Assembly: GCF_008014745.1 (NCBI RefSeq)
Contig: NZ_VPFD01000013.1
Location: forward strand, 1 to 64,000
Direction: 5' to 3'
Length of the DNA stretch: 64,000 bases
Source of the DNA: Massilia arenae
GTDB taxonomy: Bacteria > Pseudomonadota > Gammaproteobacteria > Burkholderiales > Burkholderiaceae_D
Positions within the stretch are counted from its first letter, which is position 1. Every line of letters starts with the position of its first letter. Under the pieces are notes generated by a model. It did not search any database, was not told where the DNA came from, and saw only the letters and a program-made list of their open reading frames with translations. The position numbers were made by a program, and so were the translations under genes. Shown here one piece after another: positions 47,666 to 58,282 of this stretch.

Positions 47666-48202
47666 ATGGAACAATTTCACGGTACAACCATCGTCAGTGT
47701 GCGTCGCGGCAGCCAGGTCGCGCTGGGCGGCGATGGCCAGGTCACGCTGGGCAATGTCGTCATGAAGGGCTCGGCGCGCAAGGTGCGCAAGCTGTATCAA
47801 GGCAAGGTCCTGTGCGGCTTTGCGGGCGGCACGGCCGATGCGTTCACCCTGCTGGACCGCTTCGAAGGCAAGCTGGAAAAGCACCAGGGCAACCTGCTGC
47901 GCGCCTCGGTCGAGCTGGCCAAGGACTGGCGCACCGACCGCGTGCTGCGCCGCCTGGAAGCGATGCTGCTGGTGGCCGACCGCGAGTCGACCCTGATCAT
48001 CACCGGCAACGGTGACGTGCTGGAGCCGGAGGACGGCATCGGCGCCATCGGTTCGGGTGGCGTCTACGCCCAGTCCGCCGCCAAGGCGCTGTACGAGAAC
48101 ACCGACATGCCGCCAGCCGAAGTCGTCAAGAAGGCGCTGACCATTGCCGGCGAACTGTGCATCTACACGAATATGTCCCACATCATCGAGACCCTGGACT
48201 GA
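47666..48202 (+). CDS. hslV: ATP-dependent protease subunit HslV
   Basis: A 178-residue threonine protease of the proteasome-like HslUV complex. The N-terminus [15 protein letters not shown] would be processed to expose the catalytic Thr in [16 protein letters not shown] and the Lys-containing [10 protein letters not shown] are conserved. It is immediately followed by hslU (the start overlaps nearly directly after the stop), and preceded by a sigma-32-like promoter, as expected for a heat-shock operon. Confidence 0.97.
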   Translation: MEQFHGTTIVSVRRGSQVALGGDGQVTLGNVVMKGSARKVRKLYQGKVLCGFAGGTADAFTLLDRFEGKLEKHQGNLLRASVELAKDWRTDRVLRRLEAMLLVADRESTLIITGNGDVLEPEDGIGAIGSGGVYAQSAAKALYENTDMPPAEVVKKALTIAGELCIYTNMSHIIETLD

Positions 48203-48203
48203 T

Positions 48204-49556
48204 ATGAGCAGCATCATGAACATGACCCCACCGGAAATCGTCTCCGAACTCGACAAGCACGTGGTCGGCCAGGGCAAGGCCAAGAAGGCGGTCGCGATCG
48301 CCCTGCGCAACCGCTGGCGGCGCCAGCAGGTCGACGAGAGCCTGCGTTATGAAATCACGCCCAAGAACATCCTCATGATCGGCCCGACCGGCGTCGGCAA
48401 GACCGAGATCGCGCGCCGCCTGGCCAAGCTGGCCGACGCGCCCTTCATCAAGATCGAAGCGACCAAGTTCACCGAAGTGGGCTATGTCGGCCGCGATGTC
48501 GACACCATCATCCGCGACCTGATCGACATCGGCGTCAAGCAGACCCGCGCCAGCGAAGCCAAGAAGGTGCGCCAGCGCGCCGAGGACGCGGCCGAGGACC
48601 GCATCATCGACATCCTGGTGCCGCCGGCGCGCGACTTCGGCTTCAACACCAGCAACGGCGCGGCCGATTCGAAGGAAGGCGAAGCGACGCGCCAGACCTT
48701 CCGCAAGCGCCTGCGCGAAGGGGCGCTCGACGACCGCGAAATCGAAATCGAAGTGGCCGATGCCGCGCCGCAGATGGAAATCATGGCGCCGCCGGGCATG
48801 GAAGAAATGACCGAGCAGATCAAGTCGATGTTCGCCGGCGTGGGCAATGCGCGCAAGAAGCCGCGCAAGCTCAAGATCAAGGATGCGATGAAATTCCTGG
48901 TCGACGAAGAAGCCGGCAAGCTGCTCAACGAAGACGAACTGAAGCAGAAGGCGATCGCCAACGTCGAGCAGAACGGCATCGTGTTCCTGGACGAGATCGA
49001 CAAGATCGCGACCCGTTCCGAGAACGGCGGCGCCGATGTCTCGCGCGCCGGCGTGCAGCGCGACCTGCTGCCGCTGGTCGAGGGCACGACGGTGAATACC
49101 AAGTACGGCATGATCAAGACCGACCACATCCTGTTCATCGCCTCCGGTGCGTTCCACCTGGCCAAGCCGTCGGACCTGATCCCGGAACTGCAGGGCCGCT
49201 TCCCGATCCGCGTCGAACTCGAGTCGCTGTCGATCGACGACTTCAAGAGCATCCTGACCTCGACCCATGCCAGCCTGACCAAGCAATACGAGGCGCTGCT
49301 GGCGACCGAGGGCGTCAAGATCGAGTTCGTGGACGAAGGCATCCATCGCCTGGCGGAGATCGCGTTCTCGGTTAACGAGCGCACCGAGAACATCGGCGCG
49401 CGCCGCCTGTACACGGTGATGGAAAAGCTGCTGGAAGAGATCTCGTTCAGCGCCGGGGCCGAAAAAGACCAGGTGGTGCGGATCGACGCGGCCTATGTCA
49501 ACGAGCGGCTCGACGCGCTGGCGGTCAACGAAGACCTGTCGCGCTACGTGTTGTAA
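48204..49556 (+). CDS. hslU: ATP-dependent protease ATPase subunit HslU
   Basis: A 450-residue AAA+ unfoldase that feeds substrates into Hsl[21 protein letters not shown] opens the protein, Walker A is [10 protein letters not shown], the pore motif is GYVGRD, and Walker B is [11 protein letters not shown]. The I domain lies between the two ATPase halves and is of normal length. The C-terminal ending (LSRYVL) is the tail that docks into HslV. Start ATG 48204 is one base after the hslV stop. Confidence 0.97.
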   Translation: MSSIMNMTPPEIVSELDKHVVGQGKAKKAVAIALRNRWRRQQVDESLRYEITPKNILMIGPTGVGKTEIARRLAKLADAPFIKIEATKFTEVGYVGRDVDTIIRDLIDIGVKQTRASEAKKVRQRAEDAAEDRIIDILVPPARDFGFNTSNGAADSKEGEATRQTFRKRLREGALDDREIEIEVADAAPQMEIMAPPGMEEMTEQIKSMFAGVGNARKKPRKLKIKDAMKFLVDEEAGKLLNEDELKQKAIANVEQNGIVFLDEIDKIATRSENGGADVSRAGVQRDLLPLVEGTTVNTKYGMIKTDHILFIASGAFHLAKPSDLIPELQGRFPIRVELESLSIDDFKSILTSTHASLTKQYEALLATEGVKIEFVDEGIHRLAEIAFSVNERTENIGARRLYTVMEKLLEEISFSAGAEKDQVVRIDAAYVNERLDALAVNEDLSRYVL

Positions 49557-49576
49557 CGATCCTGGCGGAGGCCCGC

Positions 49577-49780
49577 ATGGCGAACAAGGCATTGTCGACA
49601 CGGCAGAAGATGCGCCTGCGCGTCGAGCCCTCGCAGCAGTTCGGCAAGCCGCGCAATCCGCTTGCGGCGCTGGCCAAGGCGCGCGCGGCCGGGCCGCATG
49701 CCAAGCCGCTGTCGAGCGAGCGGCATGAAGCCAAGCAGGCGCTCAGGAAGGTCAAGCTGGTGGCGGACGAGGACGACTGA
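49577..49780 (+). CDS. Small basic hypothetical protein
   Basis: A 67-residue protein, very rich in Lys and Arg with an acidic tail (ADEDD). It starts 20 nt after the hslU stop behind a strong GGAGG ribosome site and is followed by a terminator, so it is probably the last gene of the hslVU operon. There is no recognised domain. It could bind nucleic acid or ribosomes, but nothing shows this. Confidence 0.65.
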   Translation: MANKALSTRQKMRLRVEPSQQFGKPRNPLAALAKARAAGPHAKPLSSERHEAKQALRKVKLVADEDD

Positions 49781-49811
49781 GCCGCGCCAGCCCGATCAAG
49801 AATTTCTCCTT

Positions 49812-49838
49812 GCGGACACTTCGGTGTCCGCTTTTTTT
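49812..49838 (+). terminator. Terminator with TTCG tetraloop
   Basis: GCGGACAC and GTGTCCGC pair around a TTCG loop and are followed by seven T residues. It ends the hslVU transcription unit. Confidence 0.95.
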
Positions 49839-49912
49839 ACGGCTCCACGCAAACTGACATCGTGCGTATGCTTACAGGTATTGACTTCATCGCAGACACA
49901 CGGAGGCACAAC

Positions 49913-50188
49913 ATGGAATTGCCGATTGCACTACATAAAGATGAGAACAGCATTTATGGAGTGACAGTGCCCGATCTCCCTGGTTGCTATTCGTCCGGCC
50001 ATTCGATTGATGACGCAATTGAAAACGCCAGGGCCGCTATTTATCAGCATTGTGATGTCTTAGCGAGAGACGGTAAGACGGTCCAAATCAATGCGTCGAG
50101 CATTCAGGATCTCCTTGTGGATGAGGAATACGCTAGTGCGATCTGGGCTGTTGTAAGCATCGATACATCGAAGTTCGAAGGTCGCTAG
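49913..50188 (+). CDS. Orphan HicB-family (type II antitoxin-like) protein
   Basis: A 91-residue protein of the HicB fold: MELPIALHKDENSIYGVTVP, then DLPGCYSSGHSIDDAIENAR and the AIYQHCDVLARDG helix. ATG 49913 has CGGAGG upstream. HicB normally neutralises the adjacent mRNA interferase HicA, but neither flank holds a HicA reading frame, and the protein lacks an obvious DNA-binding C-terminus. Base composition is lower in G+C than the surroundings, pointing to acquisition. It may be a remnant, or act on a HicA elsewhere. Confidence 0.78.
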   Translation: MELPIALHKDENSIYGVTVPDLPGCYSSGHSIDDAIENARAAIYQHCDVLARDGKTVQINASSIQDLLVDEEYASAIWAVVSIDTSKFEGR

Positions 50189-50373
50189 AAGCTGGGATAG
50201 CATTTTTGGCATCTCCCCACTGCTCCTGAGCCTGCCTTCCGTTGATAGCAGGAATCACAATTCCGAATTCTACTTTGCGCTGTTTGTCAGCGCTGAATGC
50301 TACTCGTCGCATACGCCTTGTTCACGCTTCCATTCAACGGTAGAGTCATCCGTCGTCATTCATCACGGATTTT

Positions 50374-51105
50374 ATGAGCTCACCCGACCTGATCCTCGAC
50401 GCCCTGCGCGCCCGACTGCGCGCGGCCGGCATCACCTACAAGCTGCTGGCCGAGCGTATCGGCGTGAGCGAATCGAGCGTGAAACGCATGTTCGGGCAGA
50501 AGGACATGGCGCTGTCGCGACTGGCCGAGATCTGCCAGGCGACCGGCATCCCGCTGGAAGAATTGCTGCGTGGCGCGCTCGACACGCGGCCCCAGCTCGA
50601 TGCGCTGAGCCTACCGCAGGAGCGCTCGCTAGTGGCCAATCCGCGCCTGCTCCTGATGGCGATCTGCTGCCTCGGCCACTGGAACGTGGAGCAGGTCATC
50701 GACACCTACAAACTGAGCGAGGCCGAGTGCATCACCCTGCTCGCCGAGCTAGACCGGCTGGGACTGATCGAACTCAAGCCGCTGAACCGTTACCAGCTGC
50801 GGGTGTCGAACGCATTCCGCTGGCTGCCGGATGGGCCGGTGCAGCACTTCTTCCGCGAACACGTGGTGGAGGATTATTTTGCCGGACACTTCGACGGTGC
50901 GGGCGAAACGCTGATGTGCCTGCCGGCGCGGCTGTCGCCGGCCAGCGCAAGAGAGTTGTCGCTCAAGATCGAGCAACTGGCGGCGGAACTGGCGCGGCTG
51001 CACCTGAACGACCGGCGCCTGCCGGCCGGGGAACGCGAGGGCTATACCTTGTTGCTGGGGTTCCGGTCGTGGGAACTGGCGGCATTTACCGCGCTGCGAC
51101 GCTGA
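50374..51105 (+). CDS. XRE-family transcriptional regulator
   Basis: A 243-residue protein. The N-terminal helix-turn-helix (about residues 18-62) reads ITYKLLAERIGVSESSVKRM and continues ALSRLAEICQATGIPLEELL. The remaining 180 residues contain a winged-helix-like region (LSEAECITLLAELDRLGLIE) and a conserved helical end of unknown role. The gene is convergent with the type II secretion operon 37 nt away. No partner toxin is adjacent. Its targets are unknown. Confidence 0.82.
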   Translation: MSSPDLILDALRARLRAAGITYKLLAERIGVSESSVKRMFGQKDMALSRLAEICQATGIPLEELLRGALDTRPQLDALSLPQERSLVANPRLLLMAICCLGHWNVEQVIDTYKLSEAECITLLAELDRLGLIELKPLNRYQLRVSNAFRWLPDGPVQHFFREHVVEDYFAGHFDGAGETLMCLPARLSPASARELSLKIEQLAAELARLHLNDRRLPAGEREGYTLLLGFRSWELAAFTALRR

Positions 51106-51142
51106 TGGGCTCGGTGGGGTGAAGAGGCGATAAAGGGACTGC

Positions 51143-51901
51143 TTACTGCGTGATCGGCTGCTGCGTCTGGTTCATCGGCGGGGCATTCGGCGGCATCTGC
51201 ACATTGCGGCTCTGCTGGGTCGGATCGCCCTGCTCCGGCGGCGGATCCTGCGGCTCTTGCGGCGCCTGCTGGTCTTGCGGCGCCTGCTGCTCTTGCACCA
51301 CTTGCGCATTCTCAGGCGTGGTCGGCGTGCCCTGCGGACCGCCGCCCGGTGGCGGCACGCTGCGCATGGTGGGCGGCGGGTTGACCACGCCCGGCGCGGT
51401 CTGCGGTTCCATGGTCGGCACCGCGGCCTGCGGCATCTGTTGCTGCATTTGCTGCTGCATGCGCGGCTCCGGCGGCATGATCGACGTCGACTGGCCGGAA
51501 TCGGCCGCCAGTTCCACCCGCTTCATCACCCCGCCATCCGACAGCATCACATAGCGTCGGTGCACTTCGGCCACGGTCACGCCCGGCGCGATCTCGCGGC
51601 CGATGCGCACTGCCTTCGGGGGCTGGCCGTCGGCCACCAGGATCACCGCGCTGTTGGCGCCGGCCGACACCACGCCGGTGAGCTGGAAATTGGAAATCAC
51701 CGCGGTCGGCTGGCCGCCGAACAGCGTTGCCGCGGCTTCGGGGCTCGGCGGGGGCTGGGTGGCGACCGGCGCCGCGGCCAGCGGCCGCTGCTCCGGCTTG
51801 TACAGCTGCAGCACCCAGTAGGCGATCGAGGCCGCCAGCAGGATCAGGGCCAGCAGGCTGAGAAGAAGAGGCAAACGCTTGTTCATATTATTGACTGCCA
51901 T
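51143..51901 (-). CDS. gspC: Type II secretion system protein C (GspC-like, no PDZ domain)
   Basis: A 252-residue bitopic membrane protein. After a membrane segment at about residues 9-31, the periplasmic homology region is visible as FGGQPTAVISNFQLTGVVSA and ILVADGQPPKAVRIG. No PDZ or coiled-coil domain follows; instead the C-terminal 80 residues are very rich in Gln and Pro. In the family the homology region binds GspD. It is the last gene of the operon, 4 nt after gspF. Another start at 51886 is possible. Confidence 0.82.
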   Translation of the reverse strand: MAVNNMNKRLPLLLSLLALILLAASIAYWVLQLYKPEQRPLAAAPVATQPPPSPEAAATLFGGQPTAVISNFQLTGVVSAGANSAVILVADGQPPKAVRIGREIAPGVTVAEVHRRYVMLSDGGVMKRVELAADSGQSTSIMPPEPRMQQQMQQQMPQAAVPTMEPQTAPGVVNPPPTMRSVPPPGGGPQGTPTTPENAQVVQEQQAPQDQQAPQEPQDPPPEQGDPTQQSRNVQMPPNAPPMNQTQQPITQ

Positions 51902-51905
51902 TGTT

Positions 51906-53126
51906 TTACTGCACCAGCTGGTTGATTTCGATGATCGGCATCAGCACCGCCAGCACGATCAGCAGCACGACCAAGCCCATGGCCAGGATCAGCACTGGCT
52001 CAAGCAGGCCGGCGATGGTCAGCGTGCGGCGCTCGAGGTCGGCCTGCTGCGAATTGGCGGCGCGCTCGAGCATGGCCGGCAGTTCGCCCGTGATCTCGCC
52101 GGCGCGGATCATGTGCACCAGCATCGGCGGGAAGTGTTTTTGCGCAGACAGTGCGCGTGCCAGGCTCACACCTTCGCGCACGCTGGCCGTGGCCTGCTCG
52201 ACCAGCTCGGCCATCGCAACATTGGACAGGGTTTCACGGCTGGTGTCGAGCGCACGCAGGATGGGCACGCCGGAACCAGTGGTGATCGCCAGGGTGCTGG
52301 CGAAGCGCGCCGTATTGAGGCTGCGCTCGAACTTGCCGTAGATCGGGGCCGTCAGCAGCCAGGTGTGCCAGCGCCGCTTGAGGTCGGGATTGCGCAGCGC
52401 GCGCCGCCACATCCAGAACGCGCCGCCGATCAGGATCGCGCAATAGATGCCGTAGGCGCGCACGAAGTCGGACACGGCCAGCATGACCACGGTGAGGAAC
52501 GGTAACTTTTGCTTGGTGTTGGCGAACACCGAGACGATTTGCGGCACGACATAGGTGAGCAGGAAGATCACGATCGCGAACGCAACCACGGTCACGATCG
52601 CCGGATAGGTGAATGCCAGCCGCACCTTCTGCACCAGGGCGTTGCGGCGTTCGATATAGTCGGCCAGGCGCGACAGCACGCGCGCGAGCTGGCCGATCTG
52701 CTCGCCCGAGGAGACCAGCGCCCGGTAGATCTCGGCGAAGTCGCGCGGGTGGTGCGACAGCGCAGTGGAAAATGACGAGCCGCCGATGACTTCGGAGCGG
52801 ATCGAGGCGATCAGGTCGCGCATATAGGCGCGCTCGGCCTGCTCCAGCAGCGCGGTGAAGGCTTGCTCGAGCGGCAGGCCGGCCTCCAGCAGGCTGGCCA
52901 GCTGGCGCGTGAACAGGGCCAGCTCGTTCTGCGACAGGCGCTCGCCGATGCCGCGCGAGCGGGCCACGCCGGCAGAATCGAGCTGGGCCGCGATGGCTTC
53001 GACGTTCAGGGGCGTCAGACCTTGCGAACGCAGGTCGGCGCGCGCTGCGCGTGGGCTGTCGGCGTTGACCACGCCCTTGCGGGTGGCGCCGCCCGCATCG
53101 ACCGCTTCGTAACGAAATGCCGGCAT
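51906..53126 (-). CDS. gspF: Type II secretion inner-membrane platform protein F
   Basis: A 406-residue integral membrane protein with two GspF repeats (about residues 70-195 and 273-395). Typical motifs are FTRQLASLLEAGLPLEQAFT and ATTLAI-like RFASTLAITTGSGVPILRAL, each followed by hydrophobic helices. It forms the platform that links the GspE ATPase to pseudopilus assembly. It is 29 nt downstream of gspE. Confidence 0.95.
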   Translation of the reverse strand: MPAFRYEAVDAGGATRKGVVNADSPRAARADLRSQGLTPLNVEAIAAQLDSAGVARSRGIGERLSQNELALFTRQLASLLEAGLPLEQAFTALLEQAERAYMRDLIASIRSEVIGGSSFSTALSHHPRDFAEIYRALVSSGEQIGQLARVLSRLADYIERRNALVQKVRLAFTYPAIVTVVAFAIVIFLLTYVVPQIVSVFANTKQKLPFLTVVMLAVSDFVRAYGIYCAILIGGAFWMWRRALRNPDLKRRWHTWLLTAPIYGKFERSLNTARFASTLAITTGSGVPILRALDTSRETLSNVAMAELVEQATASVREGVSLARALSAQKHFPPMLVHMIRAGEITGELPAMLERAANSQQADLERRTLTIAGLLEPVLILAMGLVVLLIVLAVLMPIIEINQLVQ

Positions 53127-53155
53127 CAGTCAGTTCCCATCCTCGGGGTTCCCAT

Positions 53156-54577
53156 TCAATCCTTGGTCACGCGCACAATTTCTGCACGTGTGGTGGTGCC
53201 GTCCAGCAGCCAGCGTTCGCCGTCGTCGCGCATCGTTTTCATGCCGGTGCCCTCGGCGGTGTCGCGGATCTCGGCCTCGGAGGCGCGGTTGTGGATCTGG
53301 GCCCGGATTTGCTCGGTGGTCTCGAGCAGCTCATAGACGCCGACCCGGCCGTGGTAACCGGTATGGCCACAGCGCTCGCAGCCGACCGCATGCCAGGTGG
53401 TGCCGTCGAAGGTCTTGCACTGCGTACACAGTTTGCGCACGAGGCGCTGGGCCATCACGCCCAGCAGCGACGAGGACAGCAGGAACGGTTCGATGCCCAT
53501 GTCCAGCAAGCGGGTCACCGCCGAGGCGGCATCGTTGGTGTGCAGCGTGGCCAGCACCAGGTGGCCCGTGAGCGAAGCCTGCACCGCGATCTGCGCCGTC
53601 TCCAGGTCGCGGATCTCGCCGATCATGATCACATCGGGGTCCTGGCGCAGGATCGCGCGCAGCGCTTTCGCGAACGTCATGTCGATGCGGGCATTGACCT
53701 GCGTTTGACCGACGCCGTTCAGGTCGTACTCGATCGGGTCTTCCACCGTCATGATATTGGTGGTGGCCGCGTTCAGGCGCGACAGCGCCGCGTACAGGGT
53801 GGTGGTTTTACCGGAACCGGTCGGGCCGGTCACCAACACGATGCCGTGCGGCTGGTTGATCAGGCGGTCGAACTGCGGCAGCATGCCCTCGGCCATGCCC
53901 AGGTGCGACAGGTCGAGGCGCCCCGCTTCCTTGTCGAGCAGACGCAGCACGGCGCGTTCGCCGTGGCCGGTCGGCAGGGTCGAGACGCGCACGTCTACCG
54001 GCTTGCCGCCCACGCGCAGGGTGATGCGGCCATCCTGCGGCAGGCGTTTCTCGGCGATGTCGAGCTGCGACATGATCTTGATACGCGAGATCAGCGAGGC
54101 GTGGATCGCCTTTTTCGGGCGCACGATGTCGCGCAGCGCGCCGTCGATGCGAAAGCGCACCACCGAAGTCTGTTCGAACGGCTCGATATGGATGTCGGAC
54201 GCGCCTTCGCGCAGCGATTGCGTCAGCAGCGCATTGATCATGCGGATCACCGGCGCATCGTCGGACGATTCCAGCAAGTCTTCGATGGCCGGCACGTCTT
54301 GCAGCAATTTGGTCAGGTCGAGGTCGGCGTCGAATTCGTCGACCACCTGCGACGCATCGCCGCCGCCGCCGGCATAGGCGCCGGCGATGGCCGTGTCGAG
54401 CTCGTCGCGATCGAGGCGGCGCAGCTGGATGCGGCCGAAACGGCGCGACACCTCGGCGATGGCGGATGGCGGCGTGGCGCTGGACACCAGTACTTCGACG
54501 CTCTGGCCCGGTTCGCCATTACCGCGCGCCAGCACGCCGTGGTCGCGGGCGAAGGCGTAGGGCAAGAGATTGTTCAT
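53156..54577 (-). CDS. gspE: Type II secretion ATPase GspE
   Basis: A 473-residue cytoplasmic ATPase that powers pseudopilus growth. Walker A is [10 protein letters not shown] (about residue 249-258), Walker B and the Asp/His boxes follow ([26 protein letters not shown]), and the tetracysteine zinc element is present (CTQC and CERC). The N-terminal part is shorter than in long GspE proteins. It is 11 nt after gspD. Confidence 0.96.
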   Translation of the reverse strand: MNNLLPYAFARDHGVLARGNGEPGQSVEVLVSSATPPSAIAEVSRRFGRIQLRRLDRDELDTAIAGAYAGGGGDASQVVDEFDADLDLTKLLQDVPAIEDLLESSDDAPVIRMINALLTQSLREGASDIHIEPFEQTSVVRFRIDGALRDIVRPKKAIHASLISRIKIMSQLDIAEKRLPQDGRITLRVGGKPVDVRVSTLPTGHGERAVLRLLDKEAGRLDLSHLGMAEGMLPQFDRLINQPHGIVLVTGPTGSGKTTTLYAALSRLNAATTNIMTVEDPIEYDLNGVGQTQVNARIDMTFAKALRAILRQDPDVIMIGEIRDLETAQIAVQASLTGHLVLATLHTNDAASAVTRLLDMGIEPFLLSSSLLGVMAQRLVRKLCTQCKTFDGTTWHAVGCERCGHTGYHGRVGVYELLETTEQIRAQIHNRASEAEIRDTAEGTGMKTMRDDGERWLLDGTTTRAEIVRVTKD

Positions 54578-54588
54578 GATGCTTACTC

Positions 54589-56994
54589 TCAGTTCGTTTG
54601 CTGCACCGGACGGCTTGGCGCGCTTGGCACTGCCGCGCCGGGCATGACTGTGCCCGATCGTGGTTCAGACACGCCCGCACCCGGAGCGGTTCCCTGATGG
54701 CGCGATGCCGCGCCATCGTTGGATGCGCCCGGCGCCGCGTTCGGCGCCGGCTGGCGCTGGACCGGCACGGTCGCCATGCCGCCACCGGCCGGCGGCTGGC
54801 CCTCCACCAGCGGCGGCAGTTGCGGCGCGCCGAGGTCGCGCAGCAGCGGCGTCGATTCGAGCTGGGCGGCGGCGCCGGCCGCGCGCATATAGTCGTAGCG
54901 GTCCATTGCGATCGAATTCGAAGCTTCCTTGCTGCGCACCACCACCGGGCGCAGGAACACCATCAGGTTGGTCTTCACGCGGCTGCGGGTGCGGTACTTG
55001 AACAGGTTGCCGATCACCGGGATGTCGCCCAGGCCGCGCACTTTCTCTTCGCCATCGCCTTCGCTGTCCTCGATCAGGCCGCCGAGCACGATGATCTGGC
55101 CGTCGTCGGCCAGCACATTGCTCTCGATCGCGCGCACATTCGTGGTCAGGCCCGATTCGGCATTGCGGGTCGAGGCGTCCACGCTCGAATTCTCGTGGTA
55201 GATCGCCATCTTGATGGTACCGCCTTCCGAGATCTGCGGCCGCACGCGCAGCAGCAGGCCCACGTCTTGCCGGTCGACGGTCTGGAACGGGTTGCCGCCG
55301 CCGGTGGTGCTGTTGGTGGCGAACGAACCGGTGATGATCGGCACGTTCTGGCCGACCTTGATGGTCGCCAGCTCGTTGTCGAGCGTGATCATGTTCGGCG
55401 TCGACAGGATGTTGGCGTTGCCGTCGGTTTCCAGCGCGCGCGCCACCGCGCCCAGGCCGAGTTCGCCGCCCACCTGGCGGAACAGGCCGAAGGTCAGGCC
55501 GGTCGGCAAGACCGGCACCGACGTGCCGGTGGTGCCGCCGGTGCCCTGGGAAGCCGCCAGCGCCAGGTTGACGATGCTGTTGCCCGAGCCGCCGCCGGTG
55601 AAGTTCTGCAGGCCGCCGAAGCGGTATTTGCTGTCGGAGTCGCCGGTGGCGCCCACCCACTGCACGCCGAATTCGGAGGCTTTATTGGAGGTGACTTCGA
55701 CCACCAGCGCCTCGATATAAACCTGGGCCCGGCGCACGTCGAGCTGGTCGATCACGGAACGCAGGTTGCGGTACACCGCGTCCGGCGCGGTGATGATCAG
55801 GCTGTTGGTCGAGGCGTCGGCCTGGATGAAGCCCGAGCCCTGGCCGCCGCCGCTGCCCTGGGCGCCTTGCTGGCCCTGCTGGCCGAAGGTGTTGCTGGTG
55901 CCGCCAATGCTGGTGCCGCCCTGCAGGCCCTGCTGGCCACCGCCGAGGCCGCCCTGCCCGCCCTGGCCCGCCTGGCTGCCGGTGCCGGACGTGATCGAGC
56001 TGCCCTGGGTGCCTTGCTGCACCTGCAAGGCCGATGAGTCTTGCGAGACGACGGCGCGCAGGGTCTGGGCCACGCGCGTGGCTTCCGCGTTCTTGAGGTA
56101 GACGACGTGGATATTGCCCTTGCTCGAGCTTTCTTGATCGAGGCGGGCGATCAGGCTCTTGGCCAGGTTGGCGCGCGCCTGCGACGGCGCGCGGATCACG
56201 ACCGAGTTGGTGCGCGGATCGGCCAGCACCGTGACCCGGCCCGAATCGCCGCCGGCGGCCGGTTCCATCAGGCGCGTGACGAGCGTGGCGATGTCGCTGG
56301 CGATCGCGTTGCGGATCGGAACCACGTCGAGATCGGCCGCCACCGGCGCGTCGAGCGCGGCGATGATGCGCGCCAGGCGGCGCAGGTTGTCGGCGTAGTC
56401 GGTGACGACCAGCGTGTTGTTGCCCGGGTTCGCCATGATCGAGTTATTGGGCGAAATCAGCGGACGCAGCACGGCGGTGAGGTTGGCGGCCGACTCGTAG
56501 GACAGATAAAACACCTGGGTCGCGATCTGGTCGCCGGTGGCCTTGCTGGAGCGCACGCCGCCGACCTGGGTCGGCGAGGACTGCAGCTTGGCCTCGGCCT
56601 CGGGCACCACCTTGGCGTAGCCGTCGCCGCTGGTGACCACCGCGAAGCCCTGCAGGCGCAGGGTCGAGGTGAGCAGGCCGAAGGCTTCGGACTTGCTCAG
56701 CGATTTCTCGGACACCAGGGTGAGCGTTCCCTTGACCCGAGGATCGATGATGAAGGTCATGCCCGTGTAGTGGCCGATCGCTTTGATCACCGACTCGATG
56801 TCGGCATTGACGAAGCTCAAAGCGGCGGCGTTCGCGCTTTCTTGCGCCAGCACGGGCAGCGGCAGCGCGATCATGGTGGCGGCACAGCACAGCATGGCGC
56901 CTGCGGCCAGGCGCTGGGCCCGCAACTGCAGGGCCGGCAACTGCAGGGCCGACAGGTCGAGGTGCGCGGAGGTGGAGCGGTCTGTTTTCTTCAT
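54589..56994 (-). CDS. gspD: Type II secretion outer-membrane secretin GspD
   Basis: An 801-residue secretin. A signal peptide (ending VLAQ, about residue 51) is followed by the N0 domain ([17 protein letters not shown]), N1-N3 repeats, and the secretin core with VPIITG and [21 protein letters not shown]3 is interrupted by a long Gly/Gln-rich low-complexity loop (about residues 330-390). The C-terminal S-domain-like tail is Pro- and Gly-rich. It starts inside the gspN stop (TAATG), indicating coupling. Confidence 0.95.
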   Translation of the reverse strand: MKKTDRSTSAHLDLSALQLPALQLRAQRLAAGAMLCCAATMIALPLPVLAQESANAAALSFVNADIESVIKAIGHYTGMTFIIDPRVKGTLTLVSEKSLSKSEAFGLLTSTLRLQGFAVVTSGDGYAKVVPEAEAKLQSSPTQVGGVRSSKATGDQIATQVFYLSYESAANLTAVLRPLISPNNSIMANPGNNTLVVTDYADNLRRLARIIAALDAPVAADLDVVPIRNAIASDIATLVTRLMEPAAGGDSGRVTVLADPRTNSVVIRAPSQARANLAKSLIARLDQESSSKGNIHVVYLKNAEATRVAQTLRAVVSQDSSALQVQQGTQGSSITSGTGSQAGQGGQGGLGGGQQGLQGGTSIGGTSNTFGQQGQQGAQGSGGGQGSGFIQADASTNSLIITAPDAVYRNLRSVIDQLDVRRAQVYIEALVVEVTSNKASEFGVQWVGATGDSDSKYRFGGLQNFTGGGSGNSIVNLALAASQGTGGTTGTSVPVLPTGLTFGLFRQVGGELGLGAVARALETDGNANILSTPNMITLDNELATIKVGQNVPIITGSFATNSTTGGGNPFQTVDRQDVGLLLRVRPQISEGGTIKMAIYHENSSVDASTRNAESGLTTNVRAIESNVLADDGQIIVLGGLIEDSEGDGEEKVRGLGDIPVIGNLFKYRTRSRVKTNLMVFLRPVVVRSKEASNSIAMDRYDYMRAAGAAAQLESTPLLRDLGAPQLPPLVEGQPPAGGGMATVPVQRQPAPNAAPGASNDGAASRHQGTAPGAGVSEPRSGTVMPGAAVPSAPSRPVQQTN

Positions 56995-57767
56995 TATCTG
57001 AACTCGAGTGCGATTACGTTTTTGCCGTTCACCATCCGGCGCTGACCCAGCAGGTTCAACATGGTCCCAAGCTGGTCCTCATAGCCGTCGGCGGCGCTGG
57101 CCTGGCCCGAAAAGCGCAGGCGTCCATTTTGCAGTACACCCGCGCCCGACAGCAGCAAAGCGCCACGCACGGTGCGCAGGGTCAAATCGGCCTGCGGTCC
57201 ACGCCAGTCCATGATCATTTCATAACTGCCAAGCGGCTTGACGGGCGACATGCGCGAACCCATATCGCTCATCGACAGGACGGTGCGCCCCTGCACCGTC
57301 ACGGTATTCTGCTGGCGCAACAGGTCAAGCGCGTTCCAGGACAGCCCGATGCGGCCGCTCGGCGCCAGCGTGTTGAGCGGCGCGCCAAGGCCCGACAGCC
57401 CCTCGGCCGGCAGCAGCAGCTCGCCGGCATTGACCTGCCAGCGCGACCAGCTGCCTTCGACCCGCACCGGGTTGGCCAGCGCCTGGGGATTTTCCAGGCT
57501 CATGCTGACCTGGCCCAGCACCACCAGCGGCGACAAGGTCCAGGAAAAACGGCCCGGCAGCAAGGGCGTGACCGCCCCACCCGGCCCCGGCGCCCCGCCG
57601 ATAAAGGCTGAGCCGCGCCAAAGCGTACCCTGCGCATCCCCCAGCGTCAATCGACCGCCGGTCTGGCGCTCGACCATCGGGCCGAGCCAGGCCGCCGGCA
57701 GGAAAGCCAGCACCGTCGCCACTACCGCCAGGATGACCAGCAAGCACCACGTCAGCGCCCGCCTCAT
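56994..57767 (-). CDS. gspN: Type II secretion protein N
   Basis: A 257-residue bitopic protein with an N-terminal membrane helix (LTWCLLVILAVVATVLAFLP) and a periplasmic beta-rich body (GRLTLGDAQGTLWRGSAFIG) typical of GspN. Its start overlaps the gspM stop (ATGA) and its stop overlaps the gspD start. GspN is present in only part of the type II systems, its role is poorly known. Confidence 0.88.
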   Translation of the reverse strand: MRRALTWCLLVILAVVATVLAFLPAAWLGPMVERQTGGRLTLGDAQGTLWRGSAFIGGAPGPGGAVTPLLPGRFSWTLSPLVVLGQVSMSLENPQALANPVRVEGSWSRWQVNAGELLLPAEGLSGLGAPLNTLAPSGRIGLSWNALDLLRQQNTVTVQGRTVLSMSDMGSRMSPVKPLGSYEMIMDWRGPQADLTLRTVRGALLLSGAGVLQNGRLRFSGQASAADGYEDQLGTMLNLLGQRRMVNGKNVIALEFR

Positions 57768-58282
57768 GAAGCCGGATCGCTGCGCTGGCGCAGCGTGAGC
57801 GTGGCGTCGACCTGGCCCAGCGCGGTCTGGGCGCTGAACTGGGCGTCTTGCACCATCAGGCGGCTCTCGCGCCGCTGGGCGTCGAGCCATGCCATCAGGT
57901 TGGCGAAGGAAACATTGTTGAGCTGAACCTTGGTGTATTCGCCGCTGACCGACAGCGAGGTCGGCTTGAGGCCGCGCGCCGCCATGCTGGCGCCGAGCGA
58001 CTCGTTGGTGACCGGCGTGACGGCGGGCGCCGGCTCGCTGGCGACGGCCCGGGCTTCGCCGGCCAGCGCCTCGAGCTGGGCCGCCTGCTGGCGCAGCTCG
58101 GGCAAGGACCGGCGCAATTGTTCGCGGCCTTCGAGCGCGGGCTCGAGCAGGACGAGATAGAACAGCGCCAGCGCGGCTACGGCGCCGCCGACGAGCAGGA
58201 ATTTGCGTTCCTGCTCGGTGCGCGCGATCCAGTAGGCGGTGGCGCGTTCGCGCAGCCCGCTGATTTTGCCGGCGATATTCAT
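57764..58282 (-). CDS. gspM: Type II secretion protein M
   Basis: A 172-residue inner-membrane protein with one membrane helix at about 28-46 (FLLVGGAVAALALFYLVLLE) followed by a coiled-coil and ferredoxin-like periplasmic part with SFANLMAWLDAQRRE. The start at 58282 (MNIAGKIS) overlaps the gspL stop by 4 nt. It binds GspL within the platform. Confidence 0.9.
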   Translation of the reverse strand: MNIAGKISGLRERATAYWIARTEQERKFLLVGGAVAALALFYLVLLEPALEGREQLRRSLPELRQQAAQLEALAGEARAVASEPAPAVTPVTNESLGASMAARGLKPTSLSVSGEYTKVQLNNVSFANLMAWLDAQRRESRLMVQDAQFSAQTALGQVDATLTLRQRSDPAS

